A DNA stretch of 64,000 bases from SpSt-1165 sp964391725 (GTDB lineage: Bacteria; Chloroflexota; Anaerolineae; Anaerolineales; Anaerolineaceae). The stretch is taken from positions 22,538-86,537 of the forward strand of contig CAYMNB010000005.1 in the NCBI GenBank assembly GCA_964391725.1, written 5' to 3'. A model generated the notes under the pieces. The model saw only the letters and a list, made by a program, of their open reading frames with translations, did no database searches and was not told the origin of the DNA. Positions 34,807-42,650 of this stretch are shown one piece after another (position 1 is the first letter of the stretch; the number at the start of each line of letters is the position of its first letter). A program made the translations under genes and the position numbers.

Positions 34807-35286
34807 CTACTGATTATCAAGGATTCGCTCCATCAACAGCGCATCTTCGTGGTTGTCTGAGTAGTATCCTTTTCTCACGCCAGTGAACACAAAGCCATGT
34901 TTTATATAGAGCGCCTGTGCTGCCAGATTGCTTAGACGCACCTCAAGAAACACACGCTGTGCCTTGTGAGTATTACAATACCCAAGCAGTTCTTCGATCA
35001 AACAGGAGGCAATGCCCGTTCTTCGGTATCTTTCATCAACAGCAATGGTAGCAATGTGAACCTCATCCACAACATGATAAAAAACCATCACCGCTGCAAT
35101 AATCGCACTTGTGTTTTGATTGGTCTCAACTACCCAGCAATGAGAAATTTTGCTATGCAATATCTCATACCGGTAACTGCTCAATGACCAGGGCAATGGA
35201 AAGGATCGTCGATCCAGATCAGCCACCTGTTCAAGATCATCCAGCCGCATATAGCGAAGGTAAAAACCCTCAGGCAACAAAGCCAT
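34807..35286 (-). CDS. rimI: Ribosomal protein S18 alanine N-acetyltransferase (RimI-like)
   Basis: GNAT acetyltransferase, 159 residues. The acetyl-CoA motif A is ERYRRTGIASCLIEELL, followed by VFLEVRLSNLAAQALYIKHGF, the RimI pattern. RimI acetylates the N-terminus of S18 and its gene is often beside tsaB, as here (2 bp apart). Confidence 0.9.
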   Translation of the reverse strand: MALLPEGFYLRYMRLDDLEQVADLDRRSFPLPWSLSSYRYEILHSKISHCWVVETNQNTSAIIAAVMVFYHVVDEVHIATIAVDERYRRTGIASCLIEELLGYCNTHKAQRVFLEVRLSNLAAQALYIKHGFVFTGVRKGYYSDNHEDALLMERILDNQ

Positions 35287-35288
35287 GG

Positions 35289-35954
35289 TTACCCCGGCAG
35301 CGGATTAGCGATATGCAAATAGATTGGTGCCAGGGTAGCCGGATCATCAAAGTTCTTTCTCAGCAAGCGCTTCCAGGCCATCTCAGCCAGAATTGACGGG
35401 CGGCGAATGTTACTGGCAGGCGTTCCCAGATGAAACCTTTCAATCCTCTTCAACTCAATCACATCCTCTGGCGACAACTCACCAAAAATGACGGCTTCGT
35501 GTTGAATCTGTCCCGCCAGATCATGGGCATAAGCGATCACAGGATCGCCTTCACCCCGCCAGCCTTTTCCATGCCAATGATATATCTGATATGCCAGTCG
35601 CGTACGGCCAGCGTGCAGCACAGCCACCAGGGGCAGTTCTGACGCAGGCTGCGCTCCCGCCACGATGTCAAGTGTAGGAATGCTGAAAACCGGAATGTGC
35701 AGCGCCAGTGCCATACCTTTGATATGAGAAAGACCCACGCGCAAACTGGTGAATGAACCCGGCCCGATCGCAACAGCCAATCCCTTCAACGAATCAATGG
35801 CAACACCGCATCTGATCATCAACAAATCAATGGAAGGCGCCAGTTCAACTGTGTGGTGACGGCCGGAATGCCAGCTTAATTCACCCAAAACCGCGTGCCC
35901 GTCATACAGGCACACGCCAATCTGCTGGGTGGAAGTGTCAACTGCCAGTATCAT
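35289..35954 (-). CDS. tsaB: tRNA threonylcarbamoyladenosine biosynthesis protein TsaB
   Basis: Non-catalytic partner of TsaD in t6A37 tRNA modification; 221 residues. The N-terminal actin-like fold shows ILAVDTSTQQIGVCLYD, the conserved LAVAIGPGSFTSLRVGLSHIKGMA and a family length match. ATG 35954 is used because GGAGG lies 6 nt upstream; it shares one base with the tsaE stop. tsaD is not in the window. Confidence 0.93.
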   Translation of the reverse strand: MILAVDTSTQQIGVCLYDGHAVLGELSWHSGRHHTVELAPSIDLLMIRCGVAIDSLKGLAVAIGPGSFTSLRVGLSHIKGMALALHIPVFSIPTLDIVAGAQPASELPLVAVLHAGRTRLAYQIYHWHGKGWRGEGDPVIAYAHDLAGQIQHEAVIFGELSPEDVIELKRIERFHLGTPASNIRRPSILAEMAWKRLLRKNFDDPATLAPIYLHIANPLPG

Positions 35955-36451
35955 CAATGACCTCCAAAAGAACGTTTGCGAAAAACGTCCATCATAGCTT
36001 CATAACGCTCACCAACCGGTTTAAAGACAAACCTGCGTTTATCCTCCGACACATACTCACACTCTACCCATAAAGCGTCTCTTGGCAGAACTTCTTTAAT
36101 GCGTTCTGCCCATTCGATCACCAATATGCCATGCTCGTACATATCCACCAGGTCTAATTCCTCCGCCTCAAAACTATTGACAATCCGGTAAGCATCGAGG
36201 TGATACAGTACCTGCCCGTCCAGTTTTTGATATTGATTGATCAAAACAAAGGTCGGGCTGCTGACAGCATCAGAGGATCCCCAGCCGATGGATAATCCCT
36301 GCACAAATGTGGTTTTGCCAGAACCCAGATCACCTGATAAACATATCAACATACCGGGGGTGATCAAAGCCCCCAGGCGCATCGCAATCCTGCGGGTTTG
36401 CTCAGTGCTGTTGCTAATAAATTCTGTGGTTTTTTCTGTCAAAATCGCCAT
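35954..36451 (-). CDS. tsaE: tRNA threonylcarbamoyladenosine biosynthesis ATPase TsaE
   Basis: P-loop ATPase of the TsaBDE complex, 165 residues. Walker A is CLSGDLGSGKTTFVQGL, followed by SSPTFVLINQYQ and YHLDAYRI, then LVIEWAERI, the diagnostic TsaE blocks. ATG 36451 is chosen; an in-frame GTG at 36460 would add three residues and overlap the upstream gene. Neither has a clear ribosome binding site, suggesting coupling to the glycosyltransferase gene. Confidence 0.93.
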   Translation of the reverse strand: MAILTEKTTEFISNSTEQTRRIAMRLGALITPGMLICLSGDLGSGKTTFVQGLSIGWGSSDAVSSPTFVLINQYQKLDGQVLYHLDAYRIVNSFEAEELDLVDMYEHGILVIEWAERIKEVLPRDALWVECEYVSEDKRRFVFKPVGERYEAMMDVFRKRSFGGH

Positions 36452-36452
36452 T

Positions 36453-37601
36453 TCATACACTCATATATTTGCCGGTTGCATGTTTGAGCATTAACTCGGC
36501 CAGCGCCTGAGCTGCTTCTGGAGATGCCAGACGCTTACAAGCGGCTTTGGCTTCACGCAATTTATCTGGCTTCTCCATATAGGCATCCAACGCATTCACC
36601 ACCATTTTTGGCGTGGGCGCCCAGACACCGGCACCATGCTGGACCATGAATGAAACGTTTGCATCCTCTAAATAGGATACTCTATGGTAGAGGATTATAG
36701 GAAGGCCGACATTAATTGCCTCAGCCAGCATACCTGTTCCGGCTTTGCTGATCATGATGTCTGCCAGCCACATCAAATTCCAAAGATCATCCACATATCC
36801 AAACACTTTAACCGCATTTACCCAATTATACCCTTCAAGACGCTGCCGTAAGGATTCATTTTTCCCGGCGAGAATCAAAAGATTGATATCATTCCTGGTT
36901 TCATCTACCTTTTGTGCCACCTGTTCAAGTGGCCCCACGCCCATCTTGCCACCCGCCAGAAATATCGTTTTTTTCTCAGGATCAAGATTGAGCCGCCTGC
37001 AGGTGTCAAGCCTGCTCTCAGTTCTTTGACGATAAGGAGAAAGAACCGGTACCCCCAGATTCTTGACTTTTGGCCATGACAACCCCGACTGAGTTGCATA
37101 AGTCATAGCCTGATCGGTTGGAACCACTGTCAAGGTTGCCTTTTCATCAAACCAGAATGAATTTCTGGTGGCCAAATCATTGATAACCACGATAAACGGG
37201 GGAGAGGAATCCTCAGGCAGCACATGCAAAACCGGCGCGGCACACAGTGGATGGACCGCAACAATCACATCATAAGTTTGTGCCAGAATTCTTTCAACTT
37301 TCTTTCGCAAAAAACCAGAAGCGAACCAGTTAAACACATCCACCCTTAATTTGTTTTGGCTATGCGCTGTATGCCAGCGACTGAAAGGTTTCCATTGCCG
37401 TATGGTCTCAAAGATTTTCGGCAGATACCGAACTGGGAACGGAGCGCTTCGCCAGATGTCAATGAAATCAACCTGACACCCCTCTCCTGATTTCTCCACA
37501 AGCGCCTCATTAATGGCCCTGGCAGTATTGAGGTGTGTTCCACCGCTTTCCGTATAAAAAATGGCTATCCGCAATTTTTCTTGAGTATCATTCGGACTCA
37601 T
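36453..37601 (-). CDS. MGDG-synthase/MurG-like glycosyltransferase (GT28 type)
   Basis: GT-B glycosyltransferase of 382 residues resembling monogalactosyl- and monoglucosyl-diacylglycerol synthases. The N-terminus reads IAIFYTESGGTHLNTARAIN, followed by DVIVAVHPLCAAPVLHVL. The donor-binding C-terminal domain has IFLAGGKMGVGPLEQVA, WLADIMISKAGTGMLAEAIN and GLPIILYHRVS. It probably glycosylates a membrane lipid or lipid carrier at the inner face. It overlaps the DUF951 gene by 14 nt. Confidence 0.82.
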   Translation of the reverse strand: MSPNDTQEKLRIAIFYTESGGTHLNTARAINEALVEKSGEGCQVDFIDIWRSAPFPVRYLPKIFETIRQWKPFSRWHTAHSQNKLRVDVFNWFASGFLRKKVERILAQTYDVIVAVHPLCAAPVLHVLPEDSSPPFIVVINDLATRNSFWFDEKATLTVVPTDQAMTYATQSGLSWPKVKNLGVPVLSPYRQRTESRLDTCRRLNLDPEKKTIFLAGGKMGVGPLEQVAQKVDETRNDINLLILAGKNESLRQRLEGYNWVNAVKVFGYVDDLWNLMWLADIMISKAGTGMLAEAINVGLPIILYHRVSYLEDANVSFMVQHGAGVWAPTPKMVVNALDAYMEKPDKLREAKAACKRLASPEAAQALAELMLKHATGKYMSV

Positions 37602-37782
37602 TATGAGGTAATATCCGTTTCATTCTTTTTTTTACGTCACGGCGCGTCAACATCACCTGCCGTTGACAGCCCTGACACTCTAATTTGATATCCGCTCCAA
37701 CGCGAACAACCTTCCACACTTTGCTGCCACAAGGATGAGGTTTTTTTAACTCAACAAGATCATCTAATTGAATTTCCAACAT
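37588..37782 (-). CDS. DUF951 family small protein
   Basis: 64-residue basic protein, function unknown. The DUF951 core is evident: ELKKPHPCGSKVWKVVRVG, then LECQGCQRQVMLTRRDV. The three Cys (one in HPCGS, two in CQGC) could bind a metal. It is the first gene of a 12-gene minus-strand block. The mRNA is predicted to begin at its ATG. Confidence 0.88.
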   Translation of the reverse strand: MLEIQLDDLVELKKPHPCGSKVWKVVRVGADIKLECQGCQRQVMLTRRDVKKRMKRILPHNESE

Positions 37783-37788
37783 AAAAAA

Positions 37789-37797
37789 ATTATATCA
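37789..37797 (-). promoter_or_regulatory. Extended -10 promoter giving a leaderless DUF951 transcript
   Basis: On the minus strand TGATATAAT is a perfect extended -10. Six T residues separate its last base from the A of ATG 37782, so the predicted +1 coincides with the start codon. No ribosome binding site is possible in the T run. The -35 region is poor, as expected with an extended -10. Confidence 0.6.
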
Positions 37798-37888
37798 TTC
37801 TTACTTTTCCAAACCTGCATACGACCCGCCTGTTTTTTACTGTTGGCAATTAAATATGTATGAATATTAAATACGATTCTTATATAAA

Positions 37889-37902
37889 TTGATTAAGATC
37901 AA
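37889..37902. promoter_or_regulatory. FNR/Crp-family consensus palindrome upstream of msrA
   Basis: TTGATTAAGATCAA matches exactly the FNR-type consensus TTGAT-N4-ATCAA. It lies 23 bp before the msrA ATG and 107 bp from the divergent DUF951 start. A TTGGCA (37843-37848) with TATTAA 16 nt later would put the site just downstream of the msrA transcription start, a repressing position. No Crp/Fnr-family gene is in the window. Confidence 0.5.
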
Positions 37903-37925
37903 TCACATAATGAAAGGAAATCATA

Positions 37926-38453
37926 ATGAAAGAATTGGCTACATTGGGCGGAGGATGCTTCTGGTGCATTGAAGCCATCTATAAACTGGTTGACGGCGTA
38001 AACAAAGTCACTTCGGGCTACGCCGGTGGTTATGTCGAAAATCCCGACTACCAGCAAGTATGCAACGGCACTACAGGCCATGCGGAAGTAGTGCAATTGG
38101 AATTCGACCCGCAAGTAATCAGCTACCAGCAAATACTTGATATATTCTTCTCTGTACATGACCCCACCACCCGCAATCGACAGGGAGCAGATGTCGGCAC
38201 GCAATATCGTTCCATCATCCTCACCCATTCAGAACAGCAACAGGACATTGCACAAACTACCATTGCTGCTTTACAGAGGAAATCTGGCCAAAAACCCATT
38301 GTCACTGAGATAGAACCGCTAAAAGTGTTTTATCCCGCTGAAGATTACCACCAGGATTACTTTGAGAAAAATCCCTATCAAGGATATTGCCGCATTGTGA
38401 TTGCCCCCAAAGTGAAAAAATTCATGGCATTACAACAAGAAAATAAGGGCTGA
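37926..38453 (+). CDS. msrA: Peptide-methionine (S)-S-oxide reductase MsrA
   Basis: Repairs oxidised methionine in proteins; 175 residues. The catalytic Cys11 is in the GGGCFWCIEA signature, with substrate residues in GYAGGYVENPDY and FFSVHDPTT; a C-terminal Cys in GYCRIVIAPK may act in resolution. AAGGA precedes ATG 37926. MsrB is encoded separately about 12 kb away. A consensus FNR-type palindrome just upstream suggests redox control. Confidence 0.96.
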   Translation: MKELATLGGGCFWCIEAIYKLVDGVNKVTSGYAGGYVENPDYQQVCNGTTGHAEVVQLEFDPQVISYQQILDIFFSVHDPTTRNRQGADVGTQYRSIILTHSEQQQDIAQTTIAALQRKSGQKPIVTEIEPLKVFYPAEDYHQDYFEKNPYQGYCRIVIAPKVKKFMALQQENKG

Positions 38454-38471
38454 ATCAGCACTTATTTTCTT
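38437..38471 (+). terminator. Hairpin terminator at the end of msrA
   Basis: An 11-bp outer stem (AAGAAAATAAG / CTTATTTTCTT) with an inner 5-bp stem (GCTGA-A-TCAGC) spans the msrA stop codon. The T-rich 3' arm can serve as the terminator tail. The convergent GH5 gene ends 8 bp further on, so it may act in both directions. Confidence 0.6.
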
Positions 38472-38478
38472 GAACTCA

Positions 38479-39474
38479 TCAATCTATACGATTATTCACC
38501 ATGAGATCCAGGAGGTCACGATCAACTTCGTACCCCATAACCTCTTCATACCGCCCACCAGGCCTGCCGTGGTTAATGATGCCGAAAGCGCCTTCAAAAT
38601 TCCACATACTATAGCCCCAGCCAAACTCTTTCCATACACCCATCAGGTCATTTAACCATGCCAGCGCGACGTCGTTGGGTGTTTTGTTATAACAACCAAA
38701 TTCGCCAGCATGGACCTCTCGCCCCTGTGCTTCAACCGCTCTCCATGGGCTATAGAATTCGCGCAAAGTATCTTTATTCCAGCGAACACCATTGTAGACG
38801 ATATCAGGATAGGTGGGGATATCCACCACACCAGTATGGCCAGACCACCATTGGGCTTGATAATGGCTGATTGCCATCGGTGCATATCCGCGGCAGCTAT
38901 GCACCACATCCAGGTCAGCCAGTTCAGGCATGGCCAGATTGCCGCCGTCCAATCCATCCAGCACAATGCGCCGCTGCGGGTCAATAGCGTGTATCGCTGC
39001 GACCGTGCGCCGCATGACTGCCGCATGATGATCGCGGGTCATGCCATATTGACCGACCGCAGGTGGTTCATTCACCAGATCAAAACTTAGTGCGCTGGAA
39101 GGCACCCCCAGATACCTTTTTGTCAATCGCTCCCACTGGTACACAAATCCATCCTGCGCCACTTCATCCAGCCACAAATTATCACGCTCCAGATCATTGC
39201 GGTTGATGCAATAACCCGGCGCGCGGTGCATGTTCAAACACATATGTATCCCCCGGTTCTGGCAGGCTGCCAGATACCGATCCAGCGCTTGCCACACCTC
39301 CTCATCCGGATGCAGATAGTCAAAGTCCTGTGTCCACAAGCGGTAATCAGTGGGAATACGCGCAAAGTTAAACCCGTGCGCCGCCAGAAAGTCTAATGCC
39401 TTCTCATCCGGTGGCGGTGGCTGTTGGCCATGCCAGATAAACATCCATTGAAAATTAAACCCATAATGGCCCAT
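38479..39474 (-). CDS. GH5-family glycoside hydrolase without signal peptide
   Basis: Retaining (beta/alpha)8 glycosidase of 331 residues. The acid/base Glu is in SFDLVNEPPAV and the nucleophile Glu in EVHAGEFGCYN; supporting residues include HGFNFARIPTDYRLW and GIHMCLNMHRAPGY. No signal peptide or carbohydrate-binding module, so action on imported beta-glucan or mannan oligosaccharides in the cytosol is likely. ATG 39474 has GGAGGAG upstream. It is monocistronic. Confidence 0.87.
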   Translation of the reverse strand: MGHYGFNFQWMFIWHGQQPPPPDEKALDFLAAHGFNFARIPTDYRLWTQDFDYLHPDEEVWQALDRYLAACQNRGIHMCLNMHRAPGYCINRNDLERDNLWLDEVAQDGFVYQWERLTKRYLGVPSSALSFDLVNEPPAVGQYGMTRDHHAAVMRRTVAAIHAIDPQRRIVLDGLDGGNLAMPELADLDVVHSCRGYAPMAISHYQAQWWSGHTGVVDIPTYPDIVYNGVRWNKDTLREFYSPWRAVEAQGREVHAGEFGCYNKTPNDVALAWLNDLMGVWKEFGWGYSMWNFEGAFGIINHGRPGGRYEEVMGYEVDRDLLDLMVNNRID

Positions 39475-39569
39475 TGGTGAACTCCTCCATCTAGATTGTT
39501 GTAACCATGCTTAGTGCGATTAATCTTACCCTGATACAAGGCACAGACCAACCAATGCCCATGATTTTT

Positions 39570-40010
39570 TCATTTGTGCAGGGAGCAATCTTCACAAACT
39601 CCAAAAAGCTCTAACAAATGACCTGATAGAGAGAATTTGTGCTCAGCAGCAAAACCATCCAACAATTCACCCAGGTGACATTCATCCAGATCAACCACTT
39701 TGTCACATTCACGGCACACCAGGTGGGCATGATGCCCATTGGATTCGAACACTACATAATGCGGGCTTTGAGATTCATGATAGATAGGCCGTATAATGCC
39801 CAGATCTGTGAACAAATCCAACGCGCGAAAGACACTCGCTCTGCCGATATTGGCATCACTCTTCACAGTCAAAGCCAGTATGTCAGAAGAGGTCAGGTGC
39901 TCTGCATGCGACATCAGAATGTCCAGGACTTGTTTGCGGGCATCTGTCAATTTATAGCCATGGTCTCGAAGAATCTGCAAAGCCTGTTGATACAACACCT
40001 GTTCATTCAT
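39570..40010 (-). CDS. zur: Fur-family regulator, probably zinc-responsive Zur
   Basis: 146-residue metal-dependent repressor. A winged-helix DNA-binding region (about 15-85: KLTDARKQVLDILMSH, NIGRASVFRALDLFTDLGII) is followed by the metal/dimer domain with HAHLVCRECDKVVDLDEC and a C-terminal CEDC pair, the structural Zn Cys4 site. It is the last gene of znuACB, overlapping znuB by 8 nt, which makes Zur the likely identity over Fur or PerR. It would repress its own operon when zinc is sufficient. Confidence 0.88.
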   Translation of the reverse strand: MNEQVLYQQALQILRDHGYKLTDARKQVLDILMSHAEHLTSSDILALTVKSDANIGRASVFRALDLFTDLGIIRPIYHESQSPHYVVFESNGHHAHLVCRECDKVVDLDECHLGELLDGFAAEHKFSLSGHLLELFGVCEDCSLHK

Positions 40011-40857
40011 GAACTTCCACCCCCGCCTGTCGATTCTTATAGATTTGGTAAAGATTTTTACCCACGTAGCTCAACAGGTAAGCAATCCCGCTGATCATGA
40101 TAATGACTGCACCTGAAGTAAGGTCAATTAAATAGGAGACCAACAAACCACTGGTGGTGAAAACCAGGCTGAGCAAAATCGACATCACCATCATTTTCTT
40201 CATATCTTTAACGAACATATTGCTGATCGCCGGCGGAATGGTCAACAATGCTATCACCATGATTAACCCCACCACTCGCATCATCATCACCACAGTCAAG
40301 CCAATCATGCCAACCAATATCACATACAACCAGTCGACAGCCACGTTGCGGATGGTGGTAAAGGTCTCATCAAACGAAAGTGCCAGAAACTCTTTGAAGA
40401 AGAGAGCCACCATAATAATAATGAGAATATCCATCACAGCCATTAGCAGTAATTCCAGTTGTGAGACCGCCAGAATGGAGCCGAACAAGTAACTCATCAA
40501 ATCAGCTTTGTACCCCGATGCCAGGTCAACAAAAATGATGCCAAGCGCCATGCCAAGCGCCCACATCACGCCGATGATGGTATCAGAACGTTCTTTGGTT
40601 TTGCGATGCACCCATGCCATCGAGAATGAAGCCAACAGACTGAACCCGAGCGCGCTCACCAGAGGTGGGATTTTTAGAAGATACCCTAAACCAATGCCGC
40701 CATAGGCGGCATGCGCAACGCCGCCACTCAAGAAAACAATGCGTTTTAAGACAACATAGGTGCCGATGATGCCGCAGGCAATGCTGACCAAGGCCGCAGT
40801 TATCAGGGCATTCTGCATAAAACCATATTGCAAGGCTGACCATATTGTATTTATCAC
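40003..40857 (-). CDS. znuB: Zinc/manganese ABC transporter permease ZnuB
   Basis: ABC-3 family inner-membrane permease, 284 residues with about eight hydrophobic helices. Conserved features include VVLKRIVFLSGGVAHAAYGGIGLGY split across helix 2, and the late AIVVRVVGLIMV-like helix (MMMRVVGLIMVIALLTIPPA). It pairs with ZnuC (4-nt overlap) and ZnuA. Manganese or iron transport by the same family cannot be excluded from the permease alone. Confidence 0.92.
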   Translation of the reverse strand: MINTIWSALQYGFMQNALITAALVSIACGIIGTYVVLKRIVFLSGGVAHAAYGGIGLGYLLKIPPLVSALGFSLLASFSMAWVHRKTKERSDTIIGVMWALGMALGIIFVDLASGYKADLMSYLFGSILAVSQLELLLMAVMDILIIIMVALFFKEFLALSFDETFTTIRNVAVDWLYVILVGMIGLTVVMMMRVVGLIMVIALLTIPPAISNMFVKDMKKMMVMSILLSLVFTTSGLLVSYLIDLTSGAVIIMISGIAYLLSYVGKNLYQIYKNRQAGVEVHE

Positions 40858-41624
40858 AGGGCAGCCTCCTCTTGAACATGATCATGCAGATGGCGATGCG
40901 GTAAACCATGCGCAATTAAGTCAATTGGGCATTGATAGGCTGCTTCCAGCATCTGTGCAGTCACTGCTTTCTCAGCATGGTAGAACAATTTCCGGCTGAC
41001 ACACCCGATGGTCTTAACATATGAAGAAATCGCGTTCATATCATGTGATACCAGAATAATAGCCATGCGCTCATTCAACCGCTGCAACAATTCATAGATA
41101 CTGGTGCTCACTTTGGGGTCTATGCTCGACGTCGGCTCATCCAAAAGCAGTATCTGTGGCTGGCTGGCCAATGCCCTGGCGATCAACACTCGCTGCCGCT
41201 GGCCACCGGATAATTCGCCAATCGGCGTGTCTTTCAAAGATGCCATCTCAACATCACCCAAGGCTGCCATGGCAATTTCGTTATCCTGTGCGTTATAGCG
41301 ATGGAACAATTTGCGATACCCTAACCGCCCCATCCTGACAACATCAAATAAGGTAATGGGGAAGCTGCGGTCGAAATCAATGATCTGTGGCACATACCCG
41401 ATATGTTCTCTGCCCAATTCGGGTGGTTTGCCCATGATGGACACCTGGCCTCTCATGGGCTTCACCAACCCTAATAATACCCGCATCAAGGTGGTCTTTC
41501 CACCGCCATTGGGGCCGATCAAGCCGATAAAATCATCTGGCCTGACAGAAAAATTGATGTCTTCCAGAACCACATCGTCCTCATAACCAGCCCAAACATG
41601 ACGAAGTGTTATTACATCTTGCAT
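40854..41624 (-). CDS. znuC: Zinc ABC transporter ATP-binding protein ZnuC
   Basis: ABC ATPase of 256 residues. Walker A is GLIGPNGGGKTTLMRVLLG, the signature LSGGQRQRVLIARAL, Walker B QILLLDEPTSSID, and the H-loop VSHDMNAI. ATG 41624 is used because AGGTGG lies just upstream; the open frame extends 57 bp further and would overlap znuA. It energises ZnuB. Confidence 0.95.
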   Translation of the reverse strand: MQDVITLRHVWAGYEDDVVLEDINFSVRPDDFIGLIGPNGGGKTTLMRVLLGLVKPMRGQVSIMGKPPELGREHIGYVPQIIDFDRSFPITLFDVVRMGRLGYRKLFHRYNAQDNEIAMAALGDVEMASLKDTPIGELSGGQRQRVLIARALASQPQILLLDEPTSSIDPKVSTSIYELLQRLNERMAIILVSHDMNAISSYVKTIGCVSRKLFYHAEKAVTAQMLEAAYQCPIDLIAHGLPHRHLHDHVQEEAAL

Positions 41625-41646
41625 TGGAAAAACCACCTGTTCTACT

Positions 41647-42558
41647 CTATTGACTAAGAACTTCAGCCATGGTCTGAGCAACCTGCTGCAGGTTCTCTAA
41701 CCAATTATACGCCAAAGGACTGATCAAGATCACTTCTCCATTAATCTCCCTGGCAATGGTTTCCGCATTCTTCGTGCTGAACTCGGGCTGAGCGAAAATG
41801 ACATGGATGTCTTCCTCTCGGGCTTCATCAATGATCATCGACAGTTCAGTTGCACTCGGTTCTGTTCCCCCCACCTCGATCGGAATCATGTCCAGGTCAA
41901 ATTGGGCCGCGAAATAACCCCATGAAGGATGAAAAACGATGAATTTTCGGGACGTTACACCCGCCAGCGCCTGCTCAATGTCAGCTTCCAGGGCATCAAT
42001 CTCACCTATAAATGTGTTCAAATTTTCTGTGAACACTGCCTCATGTTCTGGCAGCATTGCGACCAACGAATCAAACATATGCTGCGCCTGGATTTTTACA
42101 AGTGCCGGTGATACCCACACATGCGGGTCAAGTTCATCTTCATCATGGTCAACATCATCAAGGTGTTCTTCTTCGTCCTCATGACTGTGCTCAAACAACA
42201 TCGGCGTCTTCTCGATACCTTCCGTCGTGTCAATGATGACCATGTCTGGATTAGCATCCGTAAACCTTGCCAGCCAGGCCTCCTCAAATTCGATACCAAT
42301 CGCAAAATACGCCAATGCATCTGATAAAGCCGCCATCTGCGAGGGTTTGGGTTCGTATGTATGCGGATCCGCGCCAGGCTCAACCATCACCCTGGCGTCA
42401 ACCAGGTCGCCGGCGATGCGGTTAACAAAATATTGCTGCGGAACAATACTGACAAAAACAATGGGGGCAGCATCCTCCCCCGTTGTTTCAGGTGTTGACG
42501 AGCAAGCAACCAGCATGCTCATCAACACTACCAATAGAATAACAAAATTGACTTTCAT
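41647..42558 (-). CDS. znuA: Zinc ABC transporter substrate-binding lipoprotein ZnuA
   Basis: Extracytoplasmic metal-binding lipoprotein, 303 residues. The signal peptide ends in LMSMLVAC (lipobox). Cluster A-I features are visible: EPGADPHTYEPKPSQ with the first metal His, an acidic His-rich loop (about 123-145: EHSHEDEEEH then DDVDHDEDE) typical of zinc-specific members, IVFHPSWGYFA with another His, and FAQPEFSTKNAETIA. The His/Asp-rich loop favours zinc over manganese. First gene of znuA-znuC-znuB-zur; a hairpin covers its ribosome binding site. Confidence 0.94.
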   Translation of the reverse strand: MKVNFVILLVVLMSMLVACSSTPETTGEDAAPIVFVSIVPQQYFVNRIAGDLVDARVMVEPGADPHTYEPKPSQMAALSDALAYFAIGIEFEEAWLARFTDANPDMVIIDTTEGIEKTPMLFEHSHEDEEEHLDDVDHDEDELDPHVWVSPALVKIQAQHMFDSLVAMLPEHEAVFTENLNTFIGEIDALEADIEQALAGVTSRKFIVFHPSWGYFAAQFDLDMIPIEVGGTEPSATELSMIIDEAREEDIHVIFAQPEFSTKNAETIAREINGEVILISPLAYNWLENLQQVAQTMAEVLSQ

Positions 42559-42569
42559 GCGTTAATCCT

Positions 42570-42598
42570 CTCCAATTGATACTAAGTCTCAATTGGAG
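42570..42598 (-). promoter_or_regulatory. Inverted repeat covering the znuA ribosome binding site
   Basis: CTCCAATTGA (42570-42579) and TCAATTGGAG (42589-42598) are perfect 10-bp inverted copies with a 9-nt spacer. In the minus-strand mRNA the 3' arm plus AGG forms the znuA ribosome binding site 11-15 nt before ATG 42558, paired with CTCC in the 5' arm. It may be a DNA operator for the co-encoded Zur or a translation-controlling hairpin. The spacing differs from the classic Zur box, so identity is uncertain. Confidence 0.5.
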
Positions 42599-42650
42599 TT
42601 TAACACAAAACATCACCTTTTATATAATAGTTTTGTTAGAAAATTCAGAA

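Noticed and set aside
42096..42383. Met/Arg-rich frame within znuA
   Set aside because: It is a +1 reading of the His/Asp-rich znuA loop; composition is an artefact of GAT/CAT repeats.
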